This document shows, piece by piece, positions 1-8,519 of a DNA stretch of 64,000 bases. The DNA comes from 1-14-2-50-31-20 sp964617555 (GTDB lineage: Bacteria; Bacteroidota; Ignavibacteria; Ignavibacteriales; Melioribacteraceae), in NCBI GenBank assembly GCA_964617555.1, contig CAZTYP010000015.1, positions 27,776-91,775 of the forward strand, read 5' to 3'. Every line of letters begins with the position of its first letter. The stretch's first letter is position 1. The position numbers and the translations under genes are program-made. The notes under the pieces were generated by a model. It worked only from the letters and a program-made list of their open reading frames with translations, was not told where the DNA came from and ran no database searches.

Positions 1-1
1 G

Positions 2-397
2 TTTATTTACGGATTGATGATTGTCTTTTTTACATATTTTTATACTGCAATTGCGTTTAATCCTCAAGAAGTTGCAGAAAACATGAAAAAACAAGGTGGA
101 TTTATACCGGGAATAAGACCTGGTAAACAAACATCTGAATTTATAGATAATATTTTAACTAAAATAACATTGCCGGGCTCAATCTTTCTAGCAATTATAG
201 CTGTTTTACCGGCATTTATTACACGATTAGGGGTTTCCGGAAGTTTTGCCTCGTTTTTCGGCGGAACAAGTTTGTTGATTATGGTTGGAGTTGCTTTGGA
301 TACTTTGCAACAAATTGAATCTCATTTGTTGATGAGACATTACGACGGCTTTATGAAATCCGGGAAATTGAAAGGTCGTAGAGGCGGTGCTATTTAA
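2..397 (+). CDS. secY: Protein translocase subunit SecY, C-terminal part (gene begins before the window)
   Basis: Only the last 131 codons are present; the reading frame is open from base 2. SecY is the channel subunit of the SecYEG translocon in the inner membrane. The visible part carries the last membrane segments (an FTYFYTAIAF helix, then a hydrophobic helix around SIFLAIIAVLPAF) and the cytoplasmic loop NPQEVAENMKKQGGFIPGIRPG, which is a SecY signature. It ends with a basic tail (KGRRGGAI). The stop codon is followed with no gap by the TTG start of map, the usual secY-map-infA order of the spc/alpha operon. Identification is secure; the 5' end lies outside the window. Confidence 0.97.
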   Translation, partial: FIYGLMIVFFTYFYTAIAFNPQEVAENMKKQGGFIPGIRPGKQTSEFIDNILTKITLPGSIFLAIIAVLPAFITRLGVSGSFASFFGGTSLLIMVGVALDTLQQIESHLLMRHYDGFMKSGKLKGRRGGAI

Positions 398-1159
398 TTG
401 ATTTTAATAAAATCAAAAAAAGAGATTGATTTTATTCGAGAAAGCAACCAAATAGTTGCTGAAACTTTACAGCTTGTTAAGCATCATACTAAGCCTGGAG
501 TTTCTACTATTGAGCTTGACAAAATTGCTGAAGATTGGATTAGAAGTAATGGTGGTGTTCCGGCTTTTAAAGGATATAAACAGTACGGAACAATAGATTT
601 TCCGGGAACAATTTGCGCTTCTATAGATGAAGAAGTTGTTCACGGAATACCCGGAGAAAGGGTTCTTCAAGAAGGACAAATTTTTTCGGTTGATATTGGT
701 GTTCTTAAAAACGGTTATTACGGCGACGCTGCAATTTCTATTGCTGTAGGCGAAATTTCGGAAGAGAAAAAGCTTTTGATGAAAGTTACCGAAGAATCGC
801 TTTACAAAGGTATAGAAGCCGCAATATCCGGCAACAGAATTGGTGATATTGGTGCAGCAGTGCAACAATATGTAGAAAGTTTTGGTTTTTCAGTTGTTCG
901 GGATTTATGCGGGCACGGTGTAGGACGTAAACTACATGAAGATCCCCAAATTCCTAACTATGGTAAAAAAGGAACCGGAGCAAAATTAAAAAACGGAATG
1001 ACAATTGCTATTGAGCCCATGGTAAATATGGGTACGTATAAAGTTGACGTGGCAGATGACGGTTGGACTGTTATTACCGCAGATAGAAAACCTTCAGCAC
1101 ACTTTGAACATTCAATAGCAATTATTGATGGTAAACCAGAAATTTTATCGGTTAGTTAA
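398..1159 (+). CDS. map: Type I methionine aminopeptidase
   Basis: This cytosolic metalloenzyme removes the initiator methionine from nascent proteins. The 253-residue protein is the normal length for the short bacterial type Ia form. The five metal ligands are recognisable as D99, D110, H173, E206 and E237, with the catalytic histidine H82 in the VVHGIP motif. The start is TTG, directly abutting the secY stop codon, which implies translational coupling; the sequence MILIKSKKEI is where the family normally begins. It is followed two bases later by infA. Nothing is missing from the active site. Confidence 0.97.
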   Translation: MILIKSKKEIDFIRESNQIVAETLQLVKHHTKPGVSTIELDKIAEDWIRSNGGVPAFKGYKQYGTIDFPGTICASIDEEVVHGIPGERVLQEGQIFSVDIGVLKNGYYGDAAISIAVGEISEEKKLLMKVTEESLYKGIEAAISGNRIGDIGAAVQQYVESFGFSVVRDLCGHGVGRKLHEDPQIPNYGKKGTGAKLKNGMTIAIEPMVNMGTYKVDVADDGWTVITADRKPSAHFEHSIAIIDGKPEILSVS

Positions 1160-1161
1160 CT

Positions 1162-1380
1162 ATGGCAAAACAAGGTCCAATTAAAATTGACGGAGTTGTT
1201 ACGGAAACACTCCCTAACGCTAATTTCAAAGTGAAATTAGATAATGGTCATGAAATATTAGCTCATATTTCCGGTAAAATGAGAATGCATTTTATTAAAA
1301 TTTTGGTGGGTGATAAAGTTGCAATAGAATTATCACCTTATGATTTAAATAAAGGTAGAATTACCTACCGCTATAAATAG
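1162..1380 (+). CDS. infA: Translation initiation factor IF-1
   Basis: A 72-residue single OB-fold (S1-like) protein of standard IF-1 length, which binds the A site of the 30S subunit during initiation. The conserved segment GHEILAHISGKMRMHFIKIL followed by GDKV is clear; this lineage has MHFIKIL where many bacteria have KNYIRIL. The ATG lies two bases after the map stop codon. It sits between map and rpmJ, the classical position in the alpha-operon junction. Confidence 0.97.
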   Translation: MAKQGPIKIDGVVTETLPNANFKVKLDNGHEILAHISGKMRMHFIKILVGDKVAIELSPYDLNKGRITYRYK

Positions 1381-1393
1381 GTGGAGAAATAAG

Positions 1394-1507
1394 ATGAAAG
1401 TTGGTGCATCTGTAAAAAAAATTTGTGAACATTGTAAAATAATTAAACGCCATGGAACTGTTCGTGTGATTTGTAAAAATCCTAAACACAAACAGAGACA
1501 AGGATAA
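1394..1507 (+). CDS. rpmJ: 50S ribosomal protein L36 (bL36)
   Basis: A 37-codon gene between infA and rpsM. The protein starts MKVGASVKKICEHC and ends KHKQRQG. It keeps the zinc-ribbon ligands C11, C14, C27 and H32, so it is the zinc-binding (C+) form. The ATG is preceded by a GGAGAAAT ribosome-binding site four bases upstream. Length and position are both typical of the family. Confidence 0.96.
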   Translation: MKVGASVKKICEHCKIIKRHGTVRVICKNPKHKQRQG

Positions 1508-1524
1508 TTTAGGAGGTAATTAGT

Positions 1525-1902
1525 TTGGCTCGTATCGCAGGAATCGATTTACCAAAGCAGAAAAAAGCGTATATAGGATTAACCTATATTTACGGAATTG
1601 GTCAGTTTACCGCTAGAGAAATTCTTAAAAAAGCTAATATTGATCCGGATAAAAAAGTAATGGATTTATCGGAGGAAGATGTAGCCTCTATTCGTTCCAT
1701 TATGACAGCGGAGTATAAAGTTGAAGGTGCTTTAAGAAGTGAGGTTCAGCAAAATATTAAACGTTTGATGGATATTGGGGCATATCGTGGTTTAAGACAC
1801 CGCAGAGGATTACCCGTAAGAGGTCAGAGAACAAAGACCAATGCAAGAACACGAAAAGGTAAAAAACATACTGTAGCTGGTAAAAAGAAAGCTACCAAGT
1901 AA
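1525..1902 (+). CDS. rpsM: 30S ribosomal protein S13 (uS13)
   Basis: 125-residue S13, an RNA-binding protein of the 30S head at the subunit interface. The start MARIAGIDLPKQKK, the helix-hairpin region GIGQFTAREIL and the basic C-terminal segment RGLRHRRGLPVRGQRTKTNA are diagnostic. The start codon is TTG behind a perfect AGGAGG site (1511-1516). It lies between rpmJ and rpsK as in most bacteria. Confidence 0.98.
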   Translation: MARIAGIDLPKQKKAYIGLTYIYGIGQFTAREILKKANIDPDKKVMDLSEEDVASIRSIMTAEYKVEGALRSEVQQNIKRLMDIGAYRGLRHRRGLPVRGQRTKTNARTRKGKKHTVAGKKKATK

Positions 1903-1930
1903 TTATTAGGTAATGTAAGGAGTTAAAGTT

Positions 1931-2317
1931 TTGGCTAAATCAGTTAGAAAAACTAAAAAGAAAGTTCATATTGATGCTATTGGTGTAGCTCATATTAAAG
2001 CATCTTTTAACAATATTATTGTTACTTTAACAGATGTTTACGGTAATGCAATTTCTTGGTCTTCTGCCGGTAAAAACGGTTTTAAAGGTTCAAGAAAAAA
2101 CACACCGTTTGCCGCCCAAGTTTCGGCGGAAAACGCTGCTAAAGAAGCATACGATTTAGGATTAAGAAAAGTGGATGTTTATGTTAAAGGTCCCGGTTCA
2201 GGTAGAGAAGCTGCAATTAGAGCTTTAAATACCGCGGGTCTACAAATTTTATCTATTAGAGACATTACACCAATACCTCATAATGGTTGCAGACCACCTA
2301 AACGAAGAAGAGTATAA
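1931..2317 (+). CDS. rpsK: 30S ribosomal protein S11 (uS11)
   Basis: 128-residue S11 of the 30S platform. Conserved blocks are HIKASFNNIIVTLTD, SSAGKNGFKGSRKNTPFAAQ and the C-terminal ITPIPHNGCRPPKRRRV. The start is again TTG, with AAGGAG about nine bases upstream, and no in-frame ATG fits the family start MAKSVRKTKKK. It is followed 14 bases later by rpsD. Confidence 0.98.
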   Translation: MAKSVRKTKKKVHIDAIGVAHIKASFNNIIVTLTDVYGNAISWSSAGKNGFKGSRKNTPFAAQVSAENAAKEAYDLGLRKVDVYVKGPGSGREAAIRALNTAGLQILSIRDITPIPHNGCRPPKRRRV

Positions 2318-2331
2318 AGGGAGAGAAGTAG

Positions 2332-2958
2332 ATGGCTAGATATACAGGTCCAAGTTGCAAATTATGCCGAAGAGAAAAACAAAAATTATTTTTGAAAGGT
2401 TCAAAATGTCATTCTCAAAATTGTCCGTTGGAAAGTAAAAATTATATTCCGGGGCAGCACGGTTTGAGCCGTAGAATGAAATTTTCGGAATATGGCGTTC
2501 AGTTGCGCGAAAAACAAAAGGTTAAAAGAATATACGGATTGTTGGAATCTCAATTCCATTCTTATTTTGAAAAAGCCAATAAACAAAAAGGTGTTACTGG
2601 CGAAAACTTAATTAAGTTGTTGGAAAGAAGATTGGACAACGTAATTTACAGATTGGGTTTTGCGCCTTCACGTAAGGCTGCAAGACAATTATTACTTCAT
2701 CGTCATTTTTTGGTAAACGGGAAAACAGTAAACATTCCCTCTTACTTGCTAAAGCCCGGTGATGTAATTTCCGTAAAAGAAAAAAGTAAAAAATTAGATA
2801 TTATTCACAACAGTTTAAGAAGAACCAAAGATGCGGTTTATGATTGGTTAATTGTTGATAAAGCATCTTTGAGTGGCACATTTAATCAAATTCCTGAAAG
2901 AAGTGAAGTGCCGTTAGTTGCTAACGAGCAATTAATAGTTGAGTTATACTCTAAATAA
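2332..2958 (+). CDS. rpsD: 30S ribosomal protein S4 (uS4), zinc-binding form
   Basis: 208-residue S4, a primary 16S rRNA-binding assembly protein. The N terminus MARYTGPSCKLCRREKQK carries C9, C12, C26 and C31, a zinc-finger arrangement seen in C+ S4 paralogues. An S4 RNA-binding domain follows at about residues 95-160 (RRLDNVIYRLGFAPSRKAARQ, then HFLVNGKTVNIPSYLLKPGD). In many bacteria S4 autoregulates this operon, but I saw no specific structure upstream. It is followed after 25 bases by rpoA. Confidence 0.97.
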   Translation: MARYTGPSCKLCRREKQKLFLKGSKCHSQNCPLESKNYIPGQHGLSRRMKFSEYGVQLREKQKVKRIYGLLESQFHSYFEKANKQKGVTGENLIKLLERRLDNVIYRLGFAPSRKAARQLLLHRHFLVNGKTVNIPSYLLKPGDVISVKEKSKKLDIIHNSLRRTKDAVYDWLIVDKASLSGTFNQIPERSEVPLVANEQLIVELYSK

Positions 2959-2983
2959 AAATTAAATTAAAAAGAGGAATTAG

Positions 2984-3979
2984 ATGAGTTATCCGTTCAT
3001 TAAAATGCCGGAAAATGTAATATTAGAAGAATCATCTTCAACAAATAGCTATGGTAAATTTGTTGTTCAACCCCTTGAAAGAGGATTTGGAGTTACACTT
3101 GGCAATGCTTTTAGAAGAATTTTATTATCTTCGATAGCCGGCGCTGCTATTACAGCTATCAAAATTGATGGTGTTCTTCACGAATTTACAAGCGTTACCG
3201 GTGTTACAGAAGACGTTACAGAAATAATTCTTAATCTTAAAAAAGTAAGAATTAAAATTTTAAATAATAAAACCACTAAGATGGAACTGTCTCTTAGTGG
3301 AGCACAGGAATTTACAGCTAAAAATTTACAGGAACATTGTTCCGATATTGAAGTGTTAAATCCCGAACAACATATTGCAACATTAAATGAAAACGCCAAA
3401 CTTACAATGGAAATTCGTTTCGGTTTCGGCAAAGGTTATGTTGCTTCTGTTGATCAAAATATTACAGATAAAACAATTGGTCTTATTCCAATAGATTCTA
3501 TTTATACACCCCTTACAAAAGTAAAATATGACGTTACTAATGTTAGAATTGGTGAAAGCAACGATTATGAGCAATTAACGCTGGAAATTCACACTGACGG
3601 GTCTATTACCCCGGAAGATGCTTTATCCAATGCAGGGCAAATTTTACGTGATCATATTAATTTGTTTATTAATTTTGATTTGGAACAAGAAGAACAATCT
3701 GTTGAACCTGAAATTGACCATGAAACCGAGAGAATTAGAAAAATCTTAATGACTAGTGTCGATGATTTAGAGCTTAGCGTAAGATCTCATAATTGTTTGA
3801 AATCTGCAAATATTAAAACTCTTGGTGATTTGGTTAGAAAAGATGAAACTGAAATGCTTAAGTTCAGAAACTTTGGCAGAAAATCACTGTCGGAATTAAC
3901 GGAAATAGTTGAGAATTATGGTCTTGACTTTGGAATGGACGTAGATAAATATATTAATCAAGGTAAAGATAACAATTAA
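2984..3979 (+). CDS. rpoA: DNA-directed RNA polymerase subunit alpha
   Basis: 331-residue alpha subunit. The N-terminal dimerisation and assembly domain (about 1-235) contains VQPLERGFGVTLGNAFRRIL and the SSIAGAAITAIKIDG block. The C-terminal domain (about 255-325) has the helix-hairpin-helix DDLELSVRSHNCLKSANIKT and FGRKSLSELTEI, which contacts UP-element DNA and activators. The two domains are joined by an acidic linker (EQEEQSVEPEIDHE). The ATG has an AGAGGAAT site upstream. It sits between rpsD and rplQ as in the standard alpha operon. Confidence 0.98.
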   Translation: MSYPFIKMPENVILEESSSTNSYGKFVVQPLERGFGVTLGNAFRRILLSSIAGAAITAIKIDGVLHEFTSVTGVTEDVTEIILNLKKVRIKILNNKTTKMELSLSGAQEFTAKNLQEHCSDIEVLNPEQHIATLNENAKLTMEIRFGFGKGYVASVDQNITDKTIGLIPIDSIYTPLTKVKYDVTNVRIGESNDYEQLTLEIHTDGSITPEDALSNAGQILRDHINLFINFDLEQEEQSVEPEIDHETERIRKILMTSVDDLELSVRSHNCLKSANIKTLGDLVRKDETEMLKFRNFGRKSLSELTEIVENYGLDFGMDVDKYINQGKDNN

Positions 3980-4000
3980 ATTTTTGGAAAAGGTTGCAAA

Positions 4001-4609
4001 ATGAGACACAGAGTCAAAGGACGTAAATTAAGTAGAACTGCTTCACATCGTTTAGCTACTTTAAGAGCACTTGCTACTGCATTATTCAGAGAGAAAAAAA
4101 TAAGAACTACAGTTGCCAAAGCTAAGGAATTAAGAAGATTTGCAGAGCCTTTAATTTCTAAAGCAAAAAACGATACAGTGGCTAATCGTAGGCATGTGGC
4201 ACGTTTTATTCAAGATAAAGAAGTTTTAAAAGAACTTTTTACCGAAATTGTTTCTAAAATTGGTGAAAGACCCGGCGGGTATACACGTGTTGTTAAATTA
4301 GGTCAACGTCTTGGTGATGGAGCTGAAATGGCAATTATCGAGTTGGTTGATTATAATGATGTTAGTGAAAAACCAAAAGCCAAAAAATCTGCTCCTAAAA
4401 AAGAAGAAGTGATTGAAGAGGCTAATGTTGTTGAAGAAACGGCGGAAGAAGTAAAAGAAGAGGTTGTTGAAGAGACAAAAGAGGAAAAATCCGACGAAAC
4501 TACGGATGAAAAGAATAAAGAAGTTACGAAATCCGACGAGGAAAAATCTGAAGAAACAAAAGAAGAGGATATCGCTTCATCCGAGGAAGATAAAAAAGAA
4601 GAAAAATAA
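4001..4609 (+). CDS. rplQ: 50S ribosomal protein L17 (bL17) with long acidic C-terminal tail
   Basis: Residues 1-120 are a complete bL17 core (MRHRVKGRKLSRTASHRLAT at the start; GERPGGYTRVVKLGQRLGDG near the end). bL17 lines the 50S exit-tunnel side. The protein continues for about 80 residues of low-complexity Glu/Lys/Thr sequence (VEETAEEVKEEVVEETKEE and similar), whereas the usual family length is about 115-130. The tail is in frame without interruption and is followed by a stop codon and a terminator, so it is a real extension and not a sequencing error. Its function is unknown. Confidence 0.96.
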   Translation: MRHRVKGRKLSRTASHRLATLRALATALFREKKIRTTVAKAKELRRFAEPLISKAKNDTVANRRHVARFIQDKEVLKELFTEIVSKIGERPGGYTRVVKLGQRLGDGAEMAIIELVDYNDVSEKPKAKKSAPKKEEVIEEANVVEETAEEVKEEVVEETKEEKSDETTDEKNKEVTKSDEEKSEETKEEDIASSEEDKKEEK

Positions 4610-4623
4610 TTTTTTCGATAAAT

Positions 4624-4665
4624 TAAAAAAAGAGTAATCGAAATTTTCGGTTACTCTTTTTTTTT
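4624..4665 (+). terminator. Rho-independent terminator closing the alpha operon
   Basis: Just downstream of rplQ the arm AAAAAAAGAGTAATCGAAA is followed by TTTTCGGTTACTCTTTTTTT. This gives a long A-T-flanked hairpin whose core pairs AGAGTAA(T)CGAAA with TTTCGGTTACTCT, running into nine T residues. It marks the end of the ribosomal-protein transcript before engB. Confidence 0.9.
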
Positions 4666-4719
4666 GCCTTTTTTACAAAAATTGCTAATTTAATTTTACT
4701 ATTATTAAAATTAAGTATT

Positions 4720-5301
4720 ATGAAAAATATAGAATTTGTAAAATCCGTATCGGTTTTAAATCAGTTACCTAAAAATAATTTGCCGGAGATTGTTCTTGCA
4801 GGAAGATCTAATGTTGGAAAATCAACATTTATAAATTCGTTATTTAAAAGAAAAGCAATTGCAAAAACCAGTTCCACTCCCGGTAAAACCAGAACAATAA
4901 ATTATTATCTTGTAGATTCAAGATTTTATATTGTGGATTTGCCGGGCTTCGGATATGCCAAAGTTGCAAAGAAAGAGCGTGATTATTGGGAAAAATTGCT
5001 TGTAAAGTATTTTTCCGAAAATAAAAATATTGTGCGCACTATTCATTTTATAGATAGTCGTCATAAACCCACACAACTTGATATTTTGCTGAATAAGTAT
5101 TTGCGCGAACTGGATTTGCCTTACATTGTAATATTAAATAAAACAGATAAACTTACACAATCGGAACTTGTAAAAAGTCGTAAATTGGTTATGGAGCAAT
5201 TTCCCGAACTTAGTTTGGGTGATAATCTTTTTCTTAATTCATCCATAAAGGGAATTAGCAATAAAAATATAATTTCGCTATTAAATAAAATTATTGATTA
5301 G
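4720..5301 (+). CDS. engB: Ribosome-biogenesis GTPase EngB/YsxC
   Basis: A 193-residue TRAFAC-class GTPase involved in late 50S assembly. All G motifs are visible: G1 GRSNVGKS (28-35), G2 region around SSTPGKTRT, G3 DLPGFGYA (73-80) and G4 NKTD (140-143). The length is typical of the YsxC/YihA subfamily. It starts with ATG 55 bases after the ribosomal-operon terminator and probably has its own promoter in the AT-rich gap. The next gene is an unrelated sensor on the same strand. Confidence 0.95.
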   Translation: MKNIEFVKSVSVLNQLPKNNLPEIVLAGRSNVGKSTFINSLFKRKAIAKTSSTPGKTRTINYYLVDSRFYIVDLPGFGYAKVAKKERDYWEKLLVKYFSENKNIVRTIHFIDSRHKPTQLDILLNKYLRELDLPYIVILNKTDKLTQSELVKSRKLVMEQFPELSLGDNLFLNSSIKGISNKNIISLLNKIID

Positions 5302-5366
5302 TGTAAGTTTCATAAAGATTTATTATTATTCTAAATTAGTTTTTTAAATTTGTGGTGATTTTATTA

Positions 5367-7238
5367 ATGGATAATGCAAGTAGAAATAGAAAACGAATCC
5401 TAATTTTTTCAGTGATACCGCTACTTGCTTCGGTGCCTTTTTTTACCGATGATTTTATTCTTCGCATAATTTCAGCATCAATACTTGTAATTTATTCCGC
5501 CTTTATTATTTTTCTCAGAGATTCTTCCAGAAGTGATGAAAAGTTTGAAGCCGCATTTACGGAAAATGATGATGTGCCAATAAATTCACAAACAAAAATG
5601 GAACCTGACGACGGAGAAGGTTTCGAAATTATTTCACCGAATAAGGATATTGAAATTGTTCCTTCCCATGAGTTTTCCCCTAAAATGTCGCAACAAGCAT
5701 TACACGGGCATAATATATTTACCCCCGAAGTAAGCAACGAATATATTAAAATTGCAACGGAAAAAATTCCTGAAGGAATAAATTCCGATGAATATTTCGG
5801 ATTTGCACTCGAAAAGATTTTACAAGTAATTAAAGATTCATTCAATGCGCATAGTGCTCTTTTCTTTTGGTTTAATCCCAGAACAAAAAAAATTGCGCTC
5901 GAAAAATTCGCTTCATCCAGTAATGCAATTATCAAACAAAAATTTGATTTGGAAGATGATATTTTAAGTAAAATCATTTTAAAAAAAGAACCGGAAATAC
6001 TTTCCGAAATTATGCAAAATGCCGAGACTGATAATATCCGGTATTACAGTACGCCGCAGCAAATAAAAAGTTTTGTTGGTGTGCCTCTTTATTACAAAAA
6101 AACATTAGCCGGTATTTTGGCAATGGATTCCAAAGAACACGATTTTTTCGGGGTGGAAACAATCTATTCCATGGGGAGATTTGTTAGAGTAATCTCTTTA
6201 TTAATTTCATTATTCGAAGAAAAGCATGCGGATTCCAAAGCAGACGAAAGGTTAAAAGCTTTGCTTGATATTGTAGCCATAGATAAAAAGTTTGAAGACG
6301 AAAAAGAACTTTTTGTTACAATTGAAAATTCGGTTAAACACCTTATCCCCTGGGATATTTTTACATTTGTTTTTTACGAACCGCATGAAAAGCAATTTAA
6401 AACTTCACGAATTGCAAATAATACTTCATTGAAATACATAGGCGAAAATAAGGTTATTGATTTATCGGGCACTCTTGTGGGTAGGGCAATTCTTGACGGG
6501 GTTGCCGTTAAAATTGACGATACCACTAACGAAAACTTGGCGCGTTTTTCCAGAGATGAAGATATCTCTTTCGGCGGAACGTTTTTAGCAATTCCTTTGG
6601 CATACGACGGGCAAATTTACGGGCTTTTCTGTTTCGATTCCTTAAAAACCGGAGTTTACAGTAATACGGATTTAACTTTTATTAAAAGAGCAATAAAGAT
6701 TTTTTCTTTTATGGTCTATTCTTTTTCAACTCAAAAAGTTTTACGAAGTTTACTTTCGGTAGATATAGAAACAAAAATGCTAAACAAGAACAGCTTTATT
6801 GAAGCGGCTCAGAATGATTTGTTAAAAGCTAAAAGTGTAAATGTGCCGTCAACATTGGCTTTAATAAAAATAGATAAATTTATTGACGATGAATCTTTAT
6901 TCGAGAATAATCCTTTCCCAAAAGTATTAAAATCAATTTCCGGTATTATTAAAGAAGCAACAATGGGTAAGTATATTTTGGGAAGAGTTGCCAAAGACGT
7001 TTTCGGGATATTTTTCTTCAATTCTTCTTCGCAAGATGTTTTTCTTTGGGCGGAAAAACTAAGAATAAAAATTGCTCGTACTTCGGTTGCCGTTTCTACC
7101 AAACAGACTACTTATACTATTTCGGGTGGTATTGCTTCTGCTCACGAAGATACGGAAAATATTAACGAGCTCTTTGAAACCGCTCAGCTTGCTTTGAAAA
7201 AAGCAATAGAAAAGGGCGGTAACACAATGAAAAATTAA
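5367..7238 (+). CDS. Membrane-anchored tandem GAF protein with degenerate GGDEF domain
   Basis: A probable signalling protein of 623 residues from the ATG chosen here; two in-frame GTG codons at 5352 and 5355 could start it five or four residues earlier. Two hydrophobic segments lie at about residues 10-50. A variable linker follows, then two GAF-like domains (about 135-280 and 295-440, with the GAF-typical stretches KSFVGVPLYYKKTLAGIL and GTFLAIPLAYDGQIYGLF). The C-terminal region (about 455-620) has the diguanylate-cyclase fold pattern, but the GGDEF signature is replaced by AKDVF (542-546). It therefore probably does not make c-di-GMP and may act as a sensor, scaffold or nucleotide binder. 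It is followed four bases later by deoB. Confidence 0.8.
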   Translation: MDNASRNRKRILIFSVIPLLASVPFFTDDFILRIISASILVIYSAFIIFLRDSSRSDEKFEAAFTENDDVPINSQTKMEPDDGEGFEIISPNKDIEIVPSHEFSPKMSQQALHGHNIFTPEVSNEYIKIATEKIPEGINSDEYFGFALEKILQVIKDSFNAHSALFFWFNPRTKKIALEKFASSSNAIIKQKFDLEDDILSKIILKKEPEILSEIMQNAETDNIRYYSTPQQIKSFVGVPLYYKKTLAGILAMDSKEHDFFGVETIYSMGRFVRVISLLISLFEEKHADSKADERLKALLDIVAIDKKFEDEKELFVTIENSVKHLIPWDIFTFVFYEPHEKQFKTSRIANNTSLKYIGENKVIDLSGTLVGRAILDGVAVKIDDTTNENLARFSRDEDISFGGTFLAIPLAYDGQIYGLFCFDSLKTGVYSNTDLTFIKRAIKIFSFMVYSFSTQKVLRSLLSVDIETKMLNKNSFIEAAQNDLLKAKSVNVPSTLALIKIDKFIDDESLFENNPFPKVLKSISGIIKEATMGKYILGRVAKDVFGIFFFNSSSQDVFLWAEKLRIKIARTSVAVSTKQTTYTISGGIASAHEDTENINELFETAQLALKKAIEKGGNTMKN

Positions 7239-7242
7239 TTCC

Positions 7243-8406
7243 ATGAAAAACTTTATAATCATATTGCTCGATGGTGTCGGGGTTGGTGAGTTGCCCGATG
7301 CCGCTAACTACGGGGATGTAGGAAGTAACACTCTGGGAAATTTGTCAAAAGCAGTCGGGGGACTTAATTTACCGAATCTTCAAAAATTAGGCCTTGGTAA
7401 TATTATTGATATTCTCGGAGTCCCTCTTACCACAACCCCTGAAGCCTCTTACGGGAAAATGACCGAGAAAGCTCCGGGGAAAGATTCGGTTTCGGGGCAT
7501 TGGGAAATTTCCGGACTGGAGATAGACTTTGATTTCCCATATTACCCAAACGGATTTCCCGACTATATTATTAACAAATTTTTAAAACTTACAGGTTTTA
7601 GTGGTGTTCTCGGAAACAAAGCTGCTTCCGGTACGGAAATAATTAATGAGCTTGGGGATGAGCATGTTAGAACAGGCTTTCCTATTATTTACACTTCCGC
7701 CGATTCGGTTTTTCAAATTGCTGCACACGAAAAAGTAATTCAGTTGGAAAGGCTTTATGAAATTTGTAAAATTGCTCGTGAAAAAGTTTTTATAGGGAAA
7801 GACAGAATCGGTAGAATAATTGCACGCCCGTTTTTAGGAAACAACGGTAATTACAGCCGAACAACAAACAGAAAAGACTATGCGGTTTCGCCACCCGACG
7901 ATACGATAATGGACTTGTTAAAAAAAGAAGGATTTGAAACAATAGCCATTGGTAAAATAAATGACTTATTCAATCATCGAGGTATTACTGTTCCCGTTAA
8001 AACCAAATCTAATATGGAAGGAATAATAAAAATAATTGATTCCGTTGAATCTTTTTCTAACTCTTTTATTTTTGCTAACCTTGTGGATTTTGATGTATAT
8101 TACGGCCACAGAAATGATGTACAGGGTTTTGCAAATGCACTTACTGAGTTTGATAAAAAGTTGCCGGATATACTCAAACCGCTTGACGAAAGCGATACAC
8201 TTATTATTACTGCCGATCATGGTAACGACCCTACAACGCCCAGTACCGATCATAGCAGAGAATACGTGCCGCTTTTGTATTATCGGAAAGCTGCTAAAGG
8301 AATAAATTTGGGGATAAGAAAAACTTTTGCCGATATCGGCAAATCCGCTGCCGAATTTTTTTCCATTCGAAATAACTTAAAAGGGAACTCCTTTTTGCAT
8401 CGTTAA
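7243..8406 (+). CDS. deoB: Phosphopentomutase
   Basis: A 387-residue cytosolic enzyme of the alkaline-phosphatase superfamily that interconverts (deoxy)ribose 1-phosphate and 5-phosphate in nucleoside salvage. Visible motifs are the N-terminal metal site ILLDGVGVGELPDA, the phospho-acceptor region GKDSVSGHWE (Ser here, where many homologues have Thr) and the C-terminal metal site TADHGNDPTTPSTDHSREY. The length matches the family. It starts four bases after the GAF protein stop codon, so the two are co-transcribed; no nucleoside phosphorylase is nearby. Confidence 0.94.
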   Translation: MKNFIIILLDGVGVGELPDAANYGDVGSNTLGNLSKAVGGLNLPNLQKLGLGNIIDILGVPLTTTPEASYGKMTEKAPGKDSVSGHWEISGLEIDFDFPYYPNGFPDYIINKFLKLTGFSGVLGNKAASGTEIINELGDEHVRTGFPIIYTSADSVFQIAAHEKVIQLERLYEICKIAREKVFIGKDRIGRIIARPFLGNNGNYSRTTNRKDYAVSPPDDTIMDLLKKEGFETIAIGKINDLFNHRGITVPVKTKSNMEGIIKIIDSVESFSNSFIFANLVDFDVYYGHRNDVQGFANALTEFDKKLPDILKPLDESDTLIITADHGNDPTTPSTDHSREYVPLLYYRKAAKGINLGIRKTFADIGKSAAEFFSIRNNLKGNSFLHR

Positions 8407-8519
8407 GTATAAAGATAAATTTGTATAATTTATTTTAAAATTATAGTTTGGTAAATAGTCTCTGTAATTTTCTTTTCTGTTCAAGTAAAACTAATAACAA
8501 CAATAAAGCGGAGTCTCCG

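Noticed and set aside
8420..8450. Bacteroidota-type -33/-7 promoter before the sigma factor gene
   Set aside because: TTTG elements are present at suitable distance but the -7 box is out of register by one base; in such AT-rich DNA this is easily chance.
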